Of a stretch of DNA of 17,152 nt, positions 7,573 through 14,281 are shown piece by piece. A model generated the notes under the pieces. The model was not told where the DNA came from. It saw only the letters and a program-made list of their open reading frames with translations, and did no database searches. The stretch covers positions 1 through 17,152 of the forward strand of contig JAICXR010000019.1 of assembly GCA_025980355.1 (NCBI GenBank), read 5' to 3'. The DNA comes from Chloroflexota bacterium (GTDB lineage Bacteria; Chloroflexota; UBA4733). The position numbers and the translations under genes are program-made. The stretch's first letter is position 1. The number at the start of each line of letters is the position of its first letter.

Positions 7573-7618
7573 CCGCAGTCGCGCCCGTGCCGTGTTCCGA
7601 TCGACTGCGGGCAGTATA
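7573..7618 (-). promoter_or_regulatory. glyA -10 box and leader inverted repeat
   Basis: On the minus strand TATACT (7613-7618) matches the sigma-70 -10 in 5 of 6 positions, 92 nt before the glyA start; no clear -35 is seen. Just after it lies a perfect 8-bp inverted repeat, CCGCAGTC (7573-7580) / GACTGCGG (7603-7610), with a 22-nt loop. It could be an operator or a 5' leader hairpin. I do not recognise a known riboswitch here. The rest of 7522-7793 holds no gene that I can support. Confidence 0.4.
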
Positions 7619-7734
7619 GCGGATTGACGCCATCGGCAGGTCGGTCCGGTGTAGCCGCCGTTCGTGGTACGCTGCTCAACGCTGCCTGAACACCGGGATC
7701 GCGATAGCGAAGGACTGAGAAAACCCGGGCAGAC

Positions 7735-7765
7735 TTTAATTTGAACACCGCCCTGATATCGGGCG
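7735..7765 (+). promoter_or_regulatory. Possible promoter with downstream inverted repeat
   Basis: TTTAAT (7735-7740, 5 of 6 to the -10 consensus) lies in the AT-richest part of this gap, upstream of the small gene at 7794. Immediately downstream, CGCCC (7749-7753) and GGGCG (7761-7765) form an inverted repeat around GATATC. Such a placement near the expected transcription start would suit an operator, but no -35 is evident and the stem is short. Confidence 0.25.
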
Positions 7766-7793
7766 CCTATGCAGAACTGGGAGAATGAGTACA

Positions 7794-8054
7794 ATGCCGA
7801 GTGGTGGAGCAGGACGACATTGGCACCCGACGCCGTCCGCCGGCAAGGATGCGGCGCGCTGCGCCGTTGGCGAAGGGCGCACCGCAATCCGGTCCGTCGG
7901 CGGCGTGCCGTTGTGCCGCCAGCACGCGGGCGCGTGCAAGGCGGCGTTGGGCGAGCCGCGAACGGGGGAGCAGGTGCGGGCGTGGGTAGCGCAACAGCAA
8001 CAGGCGACGCCGCGCGAGACGACGGAGCAACAAGCACCGGTCGCCGTCGAGTAG
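7794..8054 (+). CDS. Small Cys/His protein of unknown function
   Basis: 86 residues, not recognised. Support for coding: GGGAG lies 10 nt before the ATG at 7794, third codon positions are GC-rich, and the gene ends 32 nt before the glycosyltransferase start on the same strand. The central segment RCAVGEGRTAIRSVGGVPLC followed by RQHAGAC carries Cys23, Cys41, His44 and Cys48. It resembles one half of a small treble-clef zinc module (C-x17-C-x2-H), but the usual second Cys of the first knuckle is absent. The C-terminus is rich in Gln and Thr (WVAQQQQATPRE). An in-frame ATG at 7785 has worse spacing. It may be a non-coding stretch; two other frames are also open here. Confidence 0.5.
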   Translation: MPSGGAGRHWHPTPSAGKDAARCAVGEGRTAIRSVGGVPLCRQHAGACKAALGEPRTGEQVRAWVAQQQQATPRETTEQQAPVAVE

Positions 8055-8086
8055 GGCACGCTTGCCGCGGTGGATAGGAGCGCGCG

Positions 8087-9637
8087 ATGGCGGCGCCTTC
8101 GCTAGCGATACCGTCCGTCAGGAACGCCACGCCGCGCAGCACGGTCAGCGCCCGGTCCCGCACGGCCTGGCTCGGCCCGCTCCTTGTCATCGCCCTCACG
8201 GCGTTGGGTCTGGTGCTGCGCCTCCGCGGTCTGGTCGTGCCCTGGCGCGACATCTGGATCGACGAGGCGTTCAGCATCTGGCTGGCCAAACTGCCGCCCT
8301 GGCAGGCGATCAACGTGATCGCCAGGGTCGATCAGCATCCGCCGCTCTATGCGCTGCTGCTCCACCTCTGGCTCCTGCCGCGCGACGATCCCTGGTGGGC
8401 GCGCCTCTCTTCGGTCCTGGCGGGCACCGCGGCGATTCCCGTGGCAGCGTTGTTGGGGCGCGCGGTACGCGGCTGGCGCCTCGGCCTGGTTGCTGCGCTG
8501 CTCGTCGCTTGCTCGCCGATCCTCGTGCGCTACTCCCAGGAAGTGCGCATGTACGCCCTGGTCAGCTTGCTCGTGTTCCTCTCCACGCTCTTGCTGGTGT
8601 ACGCGCTCGAAGGCAACCGGCGCCGCACATGGGCCGCCTTCGGTGTGGTGACGCTTCTCCTCGTCTACACCCACAACATCACGCTCTTCCTGCTGCCGGC
8701 GCAGGCGCTGTTCGTCTTGTGGAAAGCGCGGCGGGATCACGCGCTGCTCCGCGCGTACGTCCTGACGATGGTCGTCGTCGGCGTGCTCTGGTTACCCTGG
8801 CTGCCCGTGCTGATCCACCAGGCCCGCGGTGTCGTCCAGCGCTTCTGGATCGCTCCACCGACCTGGCCCTCCGTCGCGCCGGTGCTGCTCGACTTCGTCA
8901 ACGCCTTCACGCCGAACGAGAGCGTGATTGCCGGCCATGTCGTCCCCTTTTCGGCCTGGGGCAATCGCTTGCTGGCGCCCCTCGCAGTGCTCGCGCTCGT
9001 CGGGCTGGTTGCCGGGCTACGCCGTTACGGCCTGCTCTTCCTCCTCACCTTCGCCCTGCCCATCCTGATCAACCTGGGACTCAGCCATCTTCGCCCGATT
9101 TTTGAAGAACGCGTCTTGCTCTATGTGACGACCGGCGCGATCATGCTCCTCGCCGCCGGGATCGCCGCCATCCGCTGGCTCCCGCTGAACCTCCTAATGC
9201 TGGCGCCGCTGATCTGGCTGAACGCGGTCAGCCTGAACAACTACAACCTGACCTCCAAGAAGGAGGCCTGGCAGCCGACGGCGGCCTACGTCGCCCAGCA
9301 CGCCCAGCCCGGCGACCTGATCCTCTTCAATGCAACGTGGACCCAGTTGCCGTTTGACTACTATTACAACCGGCAGCCGGCGTCCGCGCCGGCGCTGGTG
9401 CAACACGGTCTGCCGGTGGACCTCTTCGACCGCGGCGTACTGGAGCCGCCCTTTCAGCAGAGCGATATCGCCACCGTCGCCAAACTGACCGCCGGTCGGC
9501 AGCACGTCTGGCTGCTGCTCAGCCACGATTGGTACAACGACCCGCAGCACCTGATTCCACCGGCGATGGGCACGTTGTTCCCCCACGTCCAGAAGCACCA
9601 GTTCAACGGTATCCAGTTGGTGTACTACAGTCGGTAG
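8087..9637 (+). CDS. Multi-pass membrane glycosyltransferase, GT39/PMT-like (GT-C fold)
   Basis: 516 residues. About ten hydrophobic helices span residues 29-400, starting with LGPLLVIALTALGLVL. The first outer loop holds DIWIDEAFSIW, with Asp59-Glu60 as the acidic catalytic motif of GT-C enzymes, then QHPPLYALLLHLWLL and the family's SPILVRYSQEVRMYAL. A soluble C-terminal domain follows (from about 400). Such enzymes transfer sugars from polyprenyl-phosphate donors to protein or envelope glycans on the outer face of the membrane; acceptor and sugar cannot be told here. The ATG at 8087 has TAGGAG 6 nt upstream. It probably forms a transcript with the small gene before it. Confidence 0.85.
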   Translation: MAAPSLAIPSVRNATPRSTVSARSRTAWLGPLLVIALTALGLVLRLRGLVVPWRDIWIDEAFSIWLAKLPPWQAINVIARVDQHPPLYALLLHLWLLPRDDPWWARLSSVLAGTAAIPVAALLGRAVRGWRLGLVAALLVACSPILVRYSQEVRMYALVSLLVFLSTLLLVYALEGNRRRTWAAFGVVTLLLVYTHNITLFLLPAQALFVLWKARRDHALLRAYVLTMVVVGVLWLPWLPVLIHQARGVVQRFWIAPPTWPSVAPVLLDFVNAFTPNESVIAGHVVPFSAWGNRLLAPLAVLALVGLVAGLRRYGLLFLLTFALPILINLGLSHLRPIFEERVLLYVTTGAIMLLAAGIAAIRWLPLNLLMLAPLIWLNAVSLNNYNLTSKKEAWQPTAAYVAQHAQPGDLILFNATWTQLPFDYYYNRQPASAPALVQHGLPVDLFDRGVLEPPFQQSDIATVAKLTAGRQHVWLLLSHDWYNDPQHLIPPAMGTLFPHVQKHQFNGIQLVYYSR

Positions 9638-9682
9638 CCACCGCTCCTGTCCGGGAGACTGTTTCGCCAAAGAGCGCGACAT

Positions 9683-9701
9683 CCGGGGACTGAATCCCCG
9701 G
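9683..9701 (+). terminator. Hairpin after the glycosyltransferase gene
   Basis: Perfect 7-bp stem CCGGGGA / TCCCCGG with loop CTGAA, 46 nt after the glycosyltransferase stop. It is followed by a C/G-rich stretch with no run of T, so it is terminator-like only in position and stem strength. Confidence 0.4.
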
Positions 9702-9718
9702 CCCCGGCTGCTTCGACC

Positions 9719-9747
9719 TTGCCCCGCCGCGTACGGTGCCGTATCGT
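9719..9747 (+). promoter_or_regulatory. Candidate sigma-70 promoter for the alcohol dehydrogenase
   Basis: TTGCCC (9719-9724) and TATCGT (9742-9747) are each 4 of 6 to consensus with the optimal 17-nt spacer. They place transcription start about 35 nt before the ATG at 9790, just downstream of the hairpin at 9683-9701. Read by eye only. Confidence 0.35.
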
Positions 9748-9789
9748 ACCGTGTGCTTCGTTCGTGCATTCCGGGAAGGAGCGCCAATC

Positions 9790-10878
9790 ATGCTCGCGCC
9801 ATTGCTCTACCATCAGGGTGAACCGCTCGGCGTGGAGGAGGTGGACCTCGATCCGCCGAAAGAGGGCGAGGTCCTGGTGCGGATGGTCGCCAGCGGCGTC
9901 TGCCATAGCTGCTTGCACGCCGCCGACGGCACCTGGGCGGGAGTGCCGACGCCGATGGTGCTGGGCGACGAAGGGGCCGGTGTGGTGGAGGCCATCGGGC
10001 CGGCCGTGCGCTCGGTGGCCCCGGGCGATCACGTCGTCCTCTCCTGGGCGCCCTCCTGCGGCGCCTGCCGCTATTGCGTCACGGGCCGGCCCCAGCTCTG
10101 CGAGCGGCGACCGCCGCCGTATCACCTGGCGGACGGCACCACGCGGCTGCGCTGGCGGGGCCAACCGGTCTACCACTACGGCTATGTCGCCTCCTTCGGC
10201 CCGATGAGCGTGGTGCCGGAATCCTGCGTCGTCCCCATCAGCCGGGCGATGCCGCTGGAGAAGGCGGCCTTGATCGGCTGCTCGGTCATGACGGGGGCCG
10301 GGGCCGTGCTCAATACTGCCAGGGTGCCGGCCGGGGCGAGCCTCGCCGTCTTCGGCGCCGGCGGCATCGGCCTCAATGCCATACAGGGCGGGGAGCTGGT
10401 CGGCGCCTGGCCCATCATCGCCGTGGACACGGTCGACAGCAAGCTGGAATTCGCCCGTGGCTTCGGCGCCAGCCACGTCGTCAATGGCCAGCGCGAGGAC
10501 CCGGTAGCGGCGATCCAGCAGCGGACCGGACGCGGGGCCGACTACACGGTCGTGGCCGTCGGTCACGCCGGGGCGATGCGCCAGGCGTACGACGCCACCG
10601 CGCCGGGCGGCACCTGCGTGGTGATCGGCATCCCGCCCTCCGGCACCACGCTGGCGCTGGAGGCGCACACCATCGCCGCCCGCGAGAAGCGCCTGGTCGG
10701 CTCGCTCTACGGTTCGGCGTCGGTGAAGGCCGACTTCCCGCGCATGGTCGAGCTCTACCTGAGCGGCAAGCTGAAGATCGACCAGCTCATCACCCACCGC
10801 TACGGCATCGACGGGGTGAACGAAGCCTTCCGGGCGCTCGCCGCCGGCGAAGTGGCCCGCGGCTTGATCGTTTTCTGA
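9790..10878 (+). CDS. Class III-like zinc alcohol dehydrogenase with altered catalytic-zinc site
   Basis: 362-residue medium-chain dehydrogenase, closest by motifs to class III/NDMA-dependent and aryl-alcohol types. Structural zinc Cys cluster: CGACRYCVTGRPQLC. NAD site: AVFGAGGIGLNAIQGGELVG followed by AVDTVDSKLEFA (Asp after the second strand, NAD). Catalytic zinc ligands: Cys38 (GVCHSC) and a Cys in GCSVMTGAGA, but the usual His of GHE is Asp60 (LGDEGAG), and the residue after CHS is Cys rather than Asp. The C-terminus ITHRYGIDGVNEAFRAL is typical of the class. The ATG at 9790 follows AAGGAG by about 9 nt; the frame extends to 9736 without support. Substrate unknown. Confidence 0.88.
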   Translation: MLAPLLYHQGEPLGVEEVDLDPPKEGEVLVRMVASGVCHSCLHAADGTWAGVPTPMVLGDEGAGVVEAIGPAVRSVAPGDHVVLSWAPSCGACRYCVTGRPQLCERRPPPYHLADGTTRLRWRGQPVYHYGYVASFGPMSVVPESCVVPISRAMPLEKAALIGCSVMTGAGAVLNTARVPAGASLAVFGAGGIGLNAIQGGELVGAWPIIAVDTVDSKLEFARGFGASHVVNGQREDPVAAIQQRTGRGADYTVVAVGHAGAMRQAYDATAPGGTCVVIGIPPSGTTLALEAHTIAAREKRLVGSLYGSASVKADFPRMVELYLSGKLKIDQLITHRYGIDGVNEAFRALAAGEVARGLIVF

Positions 10879-10942
10879 CCAGCCGCCCCGGCGACGCGCC
10901 ACCGCAAGGGCTGGGCGGTACTCTCGGCGCCGCGCGCGCCCG

Positions 10943-10951
10943 TGCTATACT
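10943..10951 (+). promoter_or_regulatory. Extended -10 promoter element upstream of the sulfatase-like gene
   Basis: TGCTATACT: an extended TGn before TATACT (5 of 6 to the -10 consensus). No -35 is recognisable, as is common for extended -10 promoters. It lies about 145 nt before the ATG at 11095, in a 216-nt gap with no supported gene, leaving a leader of about 135 nt. That leader has only short GC-rich stems, such as GTTCG/CGAAC at 11057-11072. Confidence 0.45.
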
Positions 10952-11094
10952 GAACGTAGGTGCATCCCGGCGTCCACCATCCATGTCCAGGCGCGTAGGC
11001 GCCCGTCTGTGCGTCCTGAGACCAATGCTCACGCCCCGATGCACATCATCGACTTGGTTCGGCGGTGCGAACGTCGCTTCTGGGGGATGACGGC

Positions 11095-12588
11095 ATGGCT
11101 GCTCGGCGGGATATCGTCACAAGGGCACTCACGACCTGGATGGGGCGCCGGCCGGCGTCGCCGGGCTCGCCACTCCGGTCACGGCGCGAATTCCTGGGGA
11201 TCGCCGCGGCGACCGTAGGCGCGCTGGGTCTGCTGAGCGCCTGTGGCGCCGGGACGAGTAGGACGCCGGTCGCCACCGCCGGGCCGACCACCCGCCCGAC
11301 CGCCGTGGCCAGCTCGTCGGTCGCGGCGACGGCGACGCCGCCCCGGGTGTCGCGGCCCCGCACCAGCGTGCTGCTCGTCACGATCGACACGCTACGCGCC
11401 GACCAGTTGCGCTCCTATGGTCAGCAGCTGGTCCAGACGCCGACGCTCGACGCCTTCGCCGCCCAGGGGGCGCGTTTCGCCTGGCATATGGTCCACCAGC
11501 CGCAGACGCTCCCCTCGCACGGCAGCATCCTGACCGGCATGTACCCGTCCAGCGACGGCGTGCGCGTCCAGTTGGTCGACAAGCTCTCCCCGACCCTGGA
11601 CACGGCGGGCACCGCTTTCGCTCGCCAGGGGTATAGCACCGCCGCGCTGTTCAGTTGTTCGGTCTTCGATCCGAAGAACTGCGGCTTCCAACGCGGTTTC
11701 GACGTCTATCAGGACCTCTCGTTCGGCCTCACCGCCGGTCAGCCCGGTGAGATGCTGAAGAGCTCGGCCGGCCGCACCACCGACGCCGCGATCGCCCAGC
11801 TGCGCGCCTTCGGCGATCAACCCTTCTTCCTCTGGCTGCACTACATCGACCCGCATTGCCCCTACGTACCGCCCGCACCCTTTGCGAATAAGTACGACCC
11901 GAACTACCACGGCACGCTCAACGGGGGCTGGACCACCGTGACGGAAATCCTCGCCGAAAAGCTCCGGCCCAAAGGCGCCGACCTGGAACGTCTCAAGTCG
12001 CTCTACCAGGGCGAGATCAGCTACGTCGACAGCCAGATCGGGCGGGTCTTCGCGGAGCTCGATCAGCTCGACCGCGCCCAATCCACCGTCGTTGCCGTCA
12101 CGGCCGACCACGGCGAAAGCTTCGCCGAGCACCGCGACTTCTTCACCGGCGAAGGGATCTACCACCCGCGCAGCCTCTACAACACCGAGCTTCACGTGCC
12201 GCTCATGCTGCGCTACCCGCCGCGCATCCGGCCGGGGACGGTGGTGTCGTCGCTGACCCGGGCGATCGACATCTTGCCCACCCTGCTCGAACTCAGCGAT
12301 CAACCTGCCTTGCCCCAGGTGCAGGGCAAGAGCCTGACGCCGCTGCTGGAGGGCGGGAAGGACGACAGCCCGCGGGCCGTCTTTTCGGCAATGAGCAACT
12401 CCATCTTCACCTCCGTGGCGAGCGAAGGCTGGAAGCTGATCCAGAACAACGCCACCAAGCAGCAGCACCTGTACGACCTGGCGAACGACCCGGCCGAGAT
12501 GGACGACGTCCTGCCCGCCAACCGGGCGATCGCCGCGCACCTCTCCGCCCAACTGGCAACCTGGAGCCTGGAGGAGCGGATTTTCTGA
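11095..12588 (+). CDS. Tat-exported lipoprotein, sulfatase/alkaline-phosphatase superfamily, Thr at nucleophile position
   Basis: 497 residues. The N-terminus has a textbook twin-arginine motif (SRREFLG, Arg30-Arg31) and a lipobox LLSAC with Cys50, then a Thr/Pro/Ala linker. This suggests export through Tat and anchoring as a lipoprotein outside the membrane. The catalytic domain begins near SVLLVTIDTLRADQL (metal-binding Asp98) and has TLPSHGSILTG, HYIDPHCPYVPP and TADHGES (Asp338-His339). The formylglycine motif C/S-x-P-x-R of true sulfatases is replaced by Thr138-L-P-S-His, so Thr138 is the likely nucleophile, as in phosphodiester or phosphoglycerol enzymes of the superfamily. The ATG at 11095 has GGGGGA 8 nt upstream; a GTG at 11065 is less likely. 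Confidence 0.88.
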   Translation: MAARRDIVTRALTTWMGRRPASPGSPLRSRREFLGIAAATVGALGLLSACGAGTSRTPVATAGPTTRPTAVASSSVAATATPPRVSRPRTSVLLVTIDTLRADQLRSYGQQLVQTPTLDAFAAQGARFAWHMVHQPQTLPSHGSILTGMYPSSDGVRVQLVDKLSPTLDTAGTAFARQGYSTAALFSCSVFDPKNCGFQRGFDVYQDLSFGLTAGQPGEMLKSSAGRTTDAAIAQLRAFGDQPFFLWLHYIDPHCPYVPPAPFANKYDPNYHGTLNGGWTTVTEILAEKLRPKGADLERLKSLYQGEISYVDSQIGRVFAELDQLDRAQSTVVAVTADHGESFAEHRDFFTGEGIYHPRSLYNTELHVPLMLRYPPRIRPGTVVSSLTRAIDILPTLLELSDQPALPQVQGKSLTPLLEGGKDDSPRAVFSAMSNSIFTSVASEGWKLIQNNATKQQHLYDLANDPAEMDDVLPANRAIAAHLSAQLATWSLEERIF

Positions 12589-12592
12589 GCGT

Positions 12593-12602
12593 GCCCGCGG
12601 GC
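12593..12602. terminator. Palindrome between convergent stop codons
   Basis: GCCCGCGGGC is a perfect 10-bp palindrome filling most of the 18-nt gap between the convergent sulfatase-like and dehydrogenase genes. It could serve as a compact bidirectional transcription end. No T-run is present on either side, and such palindromes arise easily in GC-rich DNA. Confidence 0.25.
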
Positions 12603-12606
12603 CGGG

Positions 12607-13617
12607 TCAGGGCGCCAGTTGCACCTTCATCGACCCTTCGCCGGCCCGCGCCGCGCGTAAGCCTTCCTCATAGCCGGAAAGCGGTAGCCGGTGCGACACC
12701 AGGCGGTCCACTCGCACGGCGCCGGATTGCAGCAAGGTGATGGCGTCCTCGAAGGTATACGCGACCGCGAAGCTGCCGAGGATCGTCAGGTCGCGCTGAA
12801 AGACTTCGTAGGGCCGGACGCTGACCGTCGCCTGTTCGGGACTGACGCCGAAGATGAGGAGGGACCCGCCGTCGGTGACGCTGGGGACCAGTCCCTGCAC
12901 GACGCCGGGGACGCCGGTGACGTCGATGGCGGCGTCGAAGCCGTAGGGCGCAAGGTCCTTGAGCTGCTGGGCGGCATCGCCGCCCGCCGCCACCACGTGT
13001 TCCGCGCCCAACTCGCGGGCCAGCGCCAGGCGGCTAGCGCGCAAGTCGGTGACCACCACCTCGGCGGCGCCGCTGCGGCGGATCGTCTGCAGCATCAGGA
13101 GGCCCATCGGGCCGGCCCCGGCGATCAGCACCCGCGCGGCGGGGGCGAGGCGCAACCGGCGCAGGCCGTAGACGACGCAGGAGAGCGGCTCCACGAAGGC
13201 GGCCTGTTCGGCGGTCAGGCCAGCGACCGGGTAGACGTTGCGCTCCGGCGCGACGACGAACTGGGCAAAGCCGCCGGCCCGATTGACGCCGATCACCTGG
13301 AGGTTCAGGCAGTGGTTGCCGCGCTGGATATGGCAGTAGTGGCAATGCTCGCAGTGGATATTCGGCTCGACCACCACGCGCTGGCCCGGCCGGACGGCCG
13401 TCACCGCCGTCCCGACCGCTTCGATCACGCCCGCCAGCTCATGGCCGGGGATCACCGGGTAGCGCGTGAGGGCGTAGTCGCCGTCGTAGAGGTGCTGGTC
13501 CGTCCCGCAGAGGCCGCACCGCTCCACGCGCACGATGACCTCGTCGGCCTGCAACTGGGGATCGGCCACCTGTTGGACCGTCGCCCGGTGGGGCGCTTCC
13601 AGCATCACCGCCAGCAT
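12607..13617 (-). CDS. Zinc-dependent medium-chain dehydrogenase, sorbitol/threonine dehydrogenase-like
   Basis: 336 residues. The catalytic zinc site is complete: Cys in GLCGTDQHLYDG, His-Glu in PGHELAG, and EPLSCVVYG. The structural zinc loop CEHCHYCHIQRGNHC has four Cys. The Rossmann motif is AGAGPMGLLMLQ, ending in VVTDLRASRLALA (Asp, NAD preference). EPLSCVVYG is typical of the polyol/sorbitol and threonine dehydrogenase branch; the polyol or sugar substrate cannot be named. The ATG at 13617 is supported by AAGGAGG at 13625-13631, 7 nt upstream. It is divergent from the ECF sigma gene and convergent with the sulfatase-like gene. Confidence 0.9.
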   Translation of the reverse strand: MLAVMLEAPHRATVQQVADPQLQADEVIVRVERCGLCGTDQHLYDGDYALTRYPVIPGHELAGVIEAVGTAVTAVRPGQRVVVEPNIHCEHCHYCHIQRGNHCLNLQVIGVNRAGGFAQFVVAPERNVYPVAGLTAEQAAFVEPLSCVVYGLRRLRLAPAARVLIAGAGPMGLLMLQTIRRSGAAEVVVTDLRASRLALARELGAEHVVAAGGDAAQQLKDLAPYGFDAAIDVTGVPGVVQGLVPSVTDGGSLLIFGVSPEQATVSVRPYEVFQRDLTILGSFAVAYTFEDAITLLQSGAVRVDRLVSHRLPLSGYEEGLRAARAGEGSMKVQLAP

Positions 13618-13711
13618 CGGGGTGCCTCCTTTCTCCTGTAACTTTCTTCACCCCGATATGGTACGTTGGTGCAGTGAACCGACCAAGGTCTCAAGGCGGA
13701 GAGGCGCTGCT
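13618..13711. promoter_or_regulatory. Divergent intergenic region, dehydrogenase / ECF sigma
   Basis: This 94-nt gap holds the strong minus-strand ribosome-binding site AAGGAGG (13625-13631) and, for the sigma gene, GGAGAGG about 9 nt before GTG 13712. The less GC-rich core (about 13629-13668) contains GTAAC (13638-13642) and TATGGT (13657-13662), which could belong to promoters. I could not assign a promoter to either gene with confidence, nor an ECF-type GAAC -35 autoregulatory site. Confidence 0.3.
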
Positions 13712-14281
13712 GTGTCCGATGATAGCGTGCCGGCGCTCATTGCGGCGGCCCGGCAGGGCGACCATGCCGCCTACGGCGAACTGATCCGTCGCTACAGCGA
13801 CGCCCTCTACCGCGTCGCCTATCGCCTGCTGCGCGATCACGGTGAGGCGGAGGACGCCTGCCAGGAGGCCTTCCTGCGCGCCTACACCCGCCTGGAGACG
13901 TACGACGCCCACTATGCCTTCTACACCTGGATTTCGACCATCGTGACGAACATCTGCCTGCGCACGCTGCAGAAGCGCGATTGGCGGACGATCAACGTCG
14001 ACCCGGCCCTCCTCCGGTCGGCGGCGGTCTTCGCGCAGGACGAACCGGAGCTGGTCTTGCTCGGCAAGGAGCGGGCGGACGTGGTCCGGCGGGCGTTGGA
14101 AACGTTGCCCGAAGCCTATCGTCAGGTCGTGATCCTGCGCCACTGGCACGACCTCTCCTACCAGGAGATCGCCGATGCCACCCGCCAGTCGCTGGCGTCG
14201 GTCAAGATCCGGCTGCACCGGGCGCGGCAGATGTTGGCGACCCAACTGGTAGAACGGCGGACGCTCGGTGGGCTTGCCTGA
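13712..14281 (+). CDS. ECF-family RNA polymerase sigma factor
   Basis: 189 residues with only sigma regions 2 and 4. Region 2 is at about 21-88, with YRVAYRLLRDHGEAEDACQE and AFYTWISTIVTNICLRTL (core binding, -10 recognition). Region 4 is at about 126-180, with LPEAYRQVVILRHWHDLSYQ and the helix-turn-helix EIADATRQSLASVKIRLHRA contacting the -35. The start is GTG at 13712 with GGAGAGG upstream; the frame is open further upstream but only into the divergent gene. The next gene begins inside its last 14 nt, the usual arrangement for an ECF sigma and its membrane anti-sigma, so this is probably an envelope-signal-responsive regulator. Target genes are unknown. Confidence 0.95.
   Translation: MSDDSVPALIAAARQGDHAAYGELIRRYSDALYRVAYRLLRDHGEAEDACQEAFLRAYTRLETYDAHYAFYTWISTIVTNICLRTLQKRDWRTINVDPALLRSAAVFAQDEPELVLLGKERADVVRRALETLPEAYRQVVILRHWHDLSYQEIADATRQSLASVKIRLHRARQMLATQLVERRTLGGLA

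Noticed and set aside
6580..7689. 369-codon plus-strand open frame
   Set aside because: Antisense to glyA, whose conserved motifs are intact; no recognisable domain.
7522..7793. Possible riboswitch (glycine or THF type) upstream of glyA
   Set aside because: No recognisable conserved core of either class by eye; only a simple inverted repeat is present.
6259..8313. 684-residue open frame containing glyA with a 264-residue N-terminal extension
   Set aside because: The extension is low-complexity, has no SHMT similarity and crosses the intergenic region. GTG 7521 has a strong ribosome-binding site and gives the normal family length.
8062..9105. 347-codon plus-strand open frame in another phase
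   Set aside because: Overlaps the glycosyltransferase, which has the membrane helices, DE motif and ribosome-binding site; this frame is Arg/Ala/Pro-rich noise.
9731..9753. Repeated CGTAC around 9730 and 9745 as an operator
   Set aside because: Only five bases repeat, and the arms are neither long nor symmetric; it overlaps a candidate promoter but gives no independent signal.
9625..10902. 425-codon minus-strand open frame
   Set aside because: It lies opposite the clearly identified alcohol dehydrogenase; its composition reflects the complementary strand of a GC-rich gene and no domain is recognisable.
11392..12552. 386-codon minus-strand open frame
   Set aside because: Antisense to the sulfatase-like gene; no recognisable motif.
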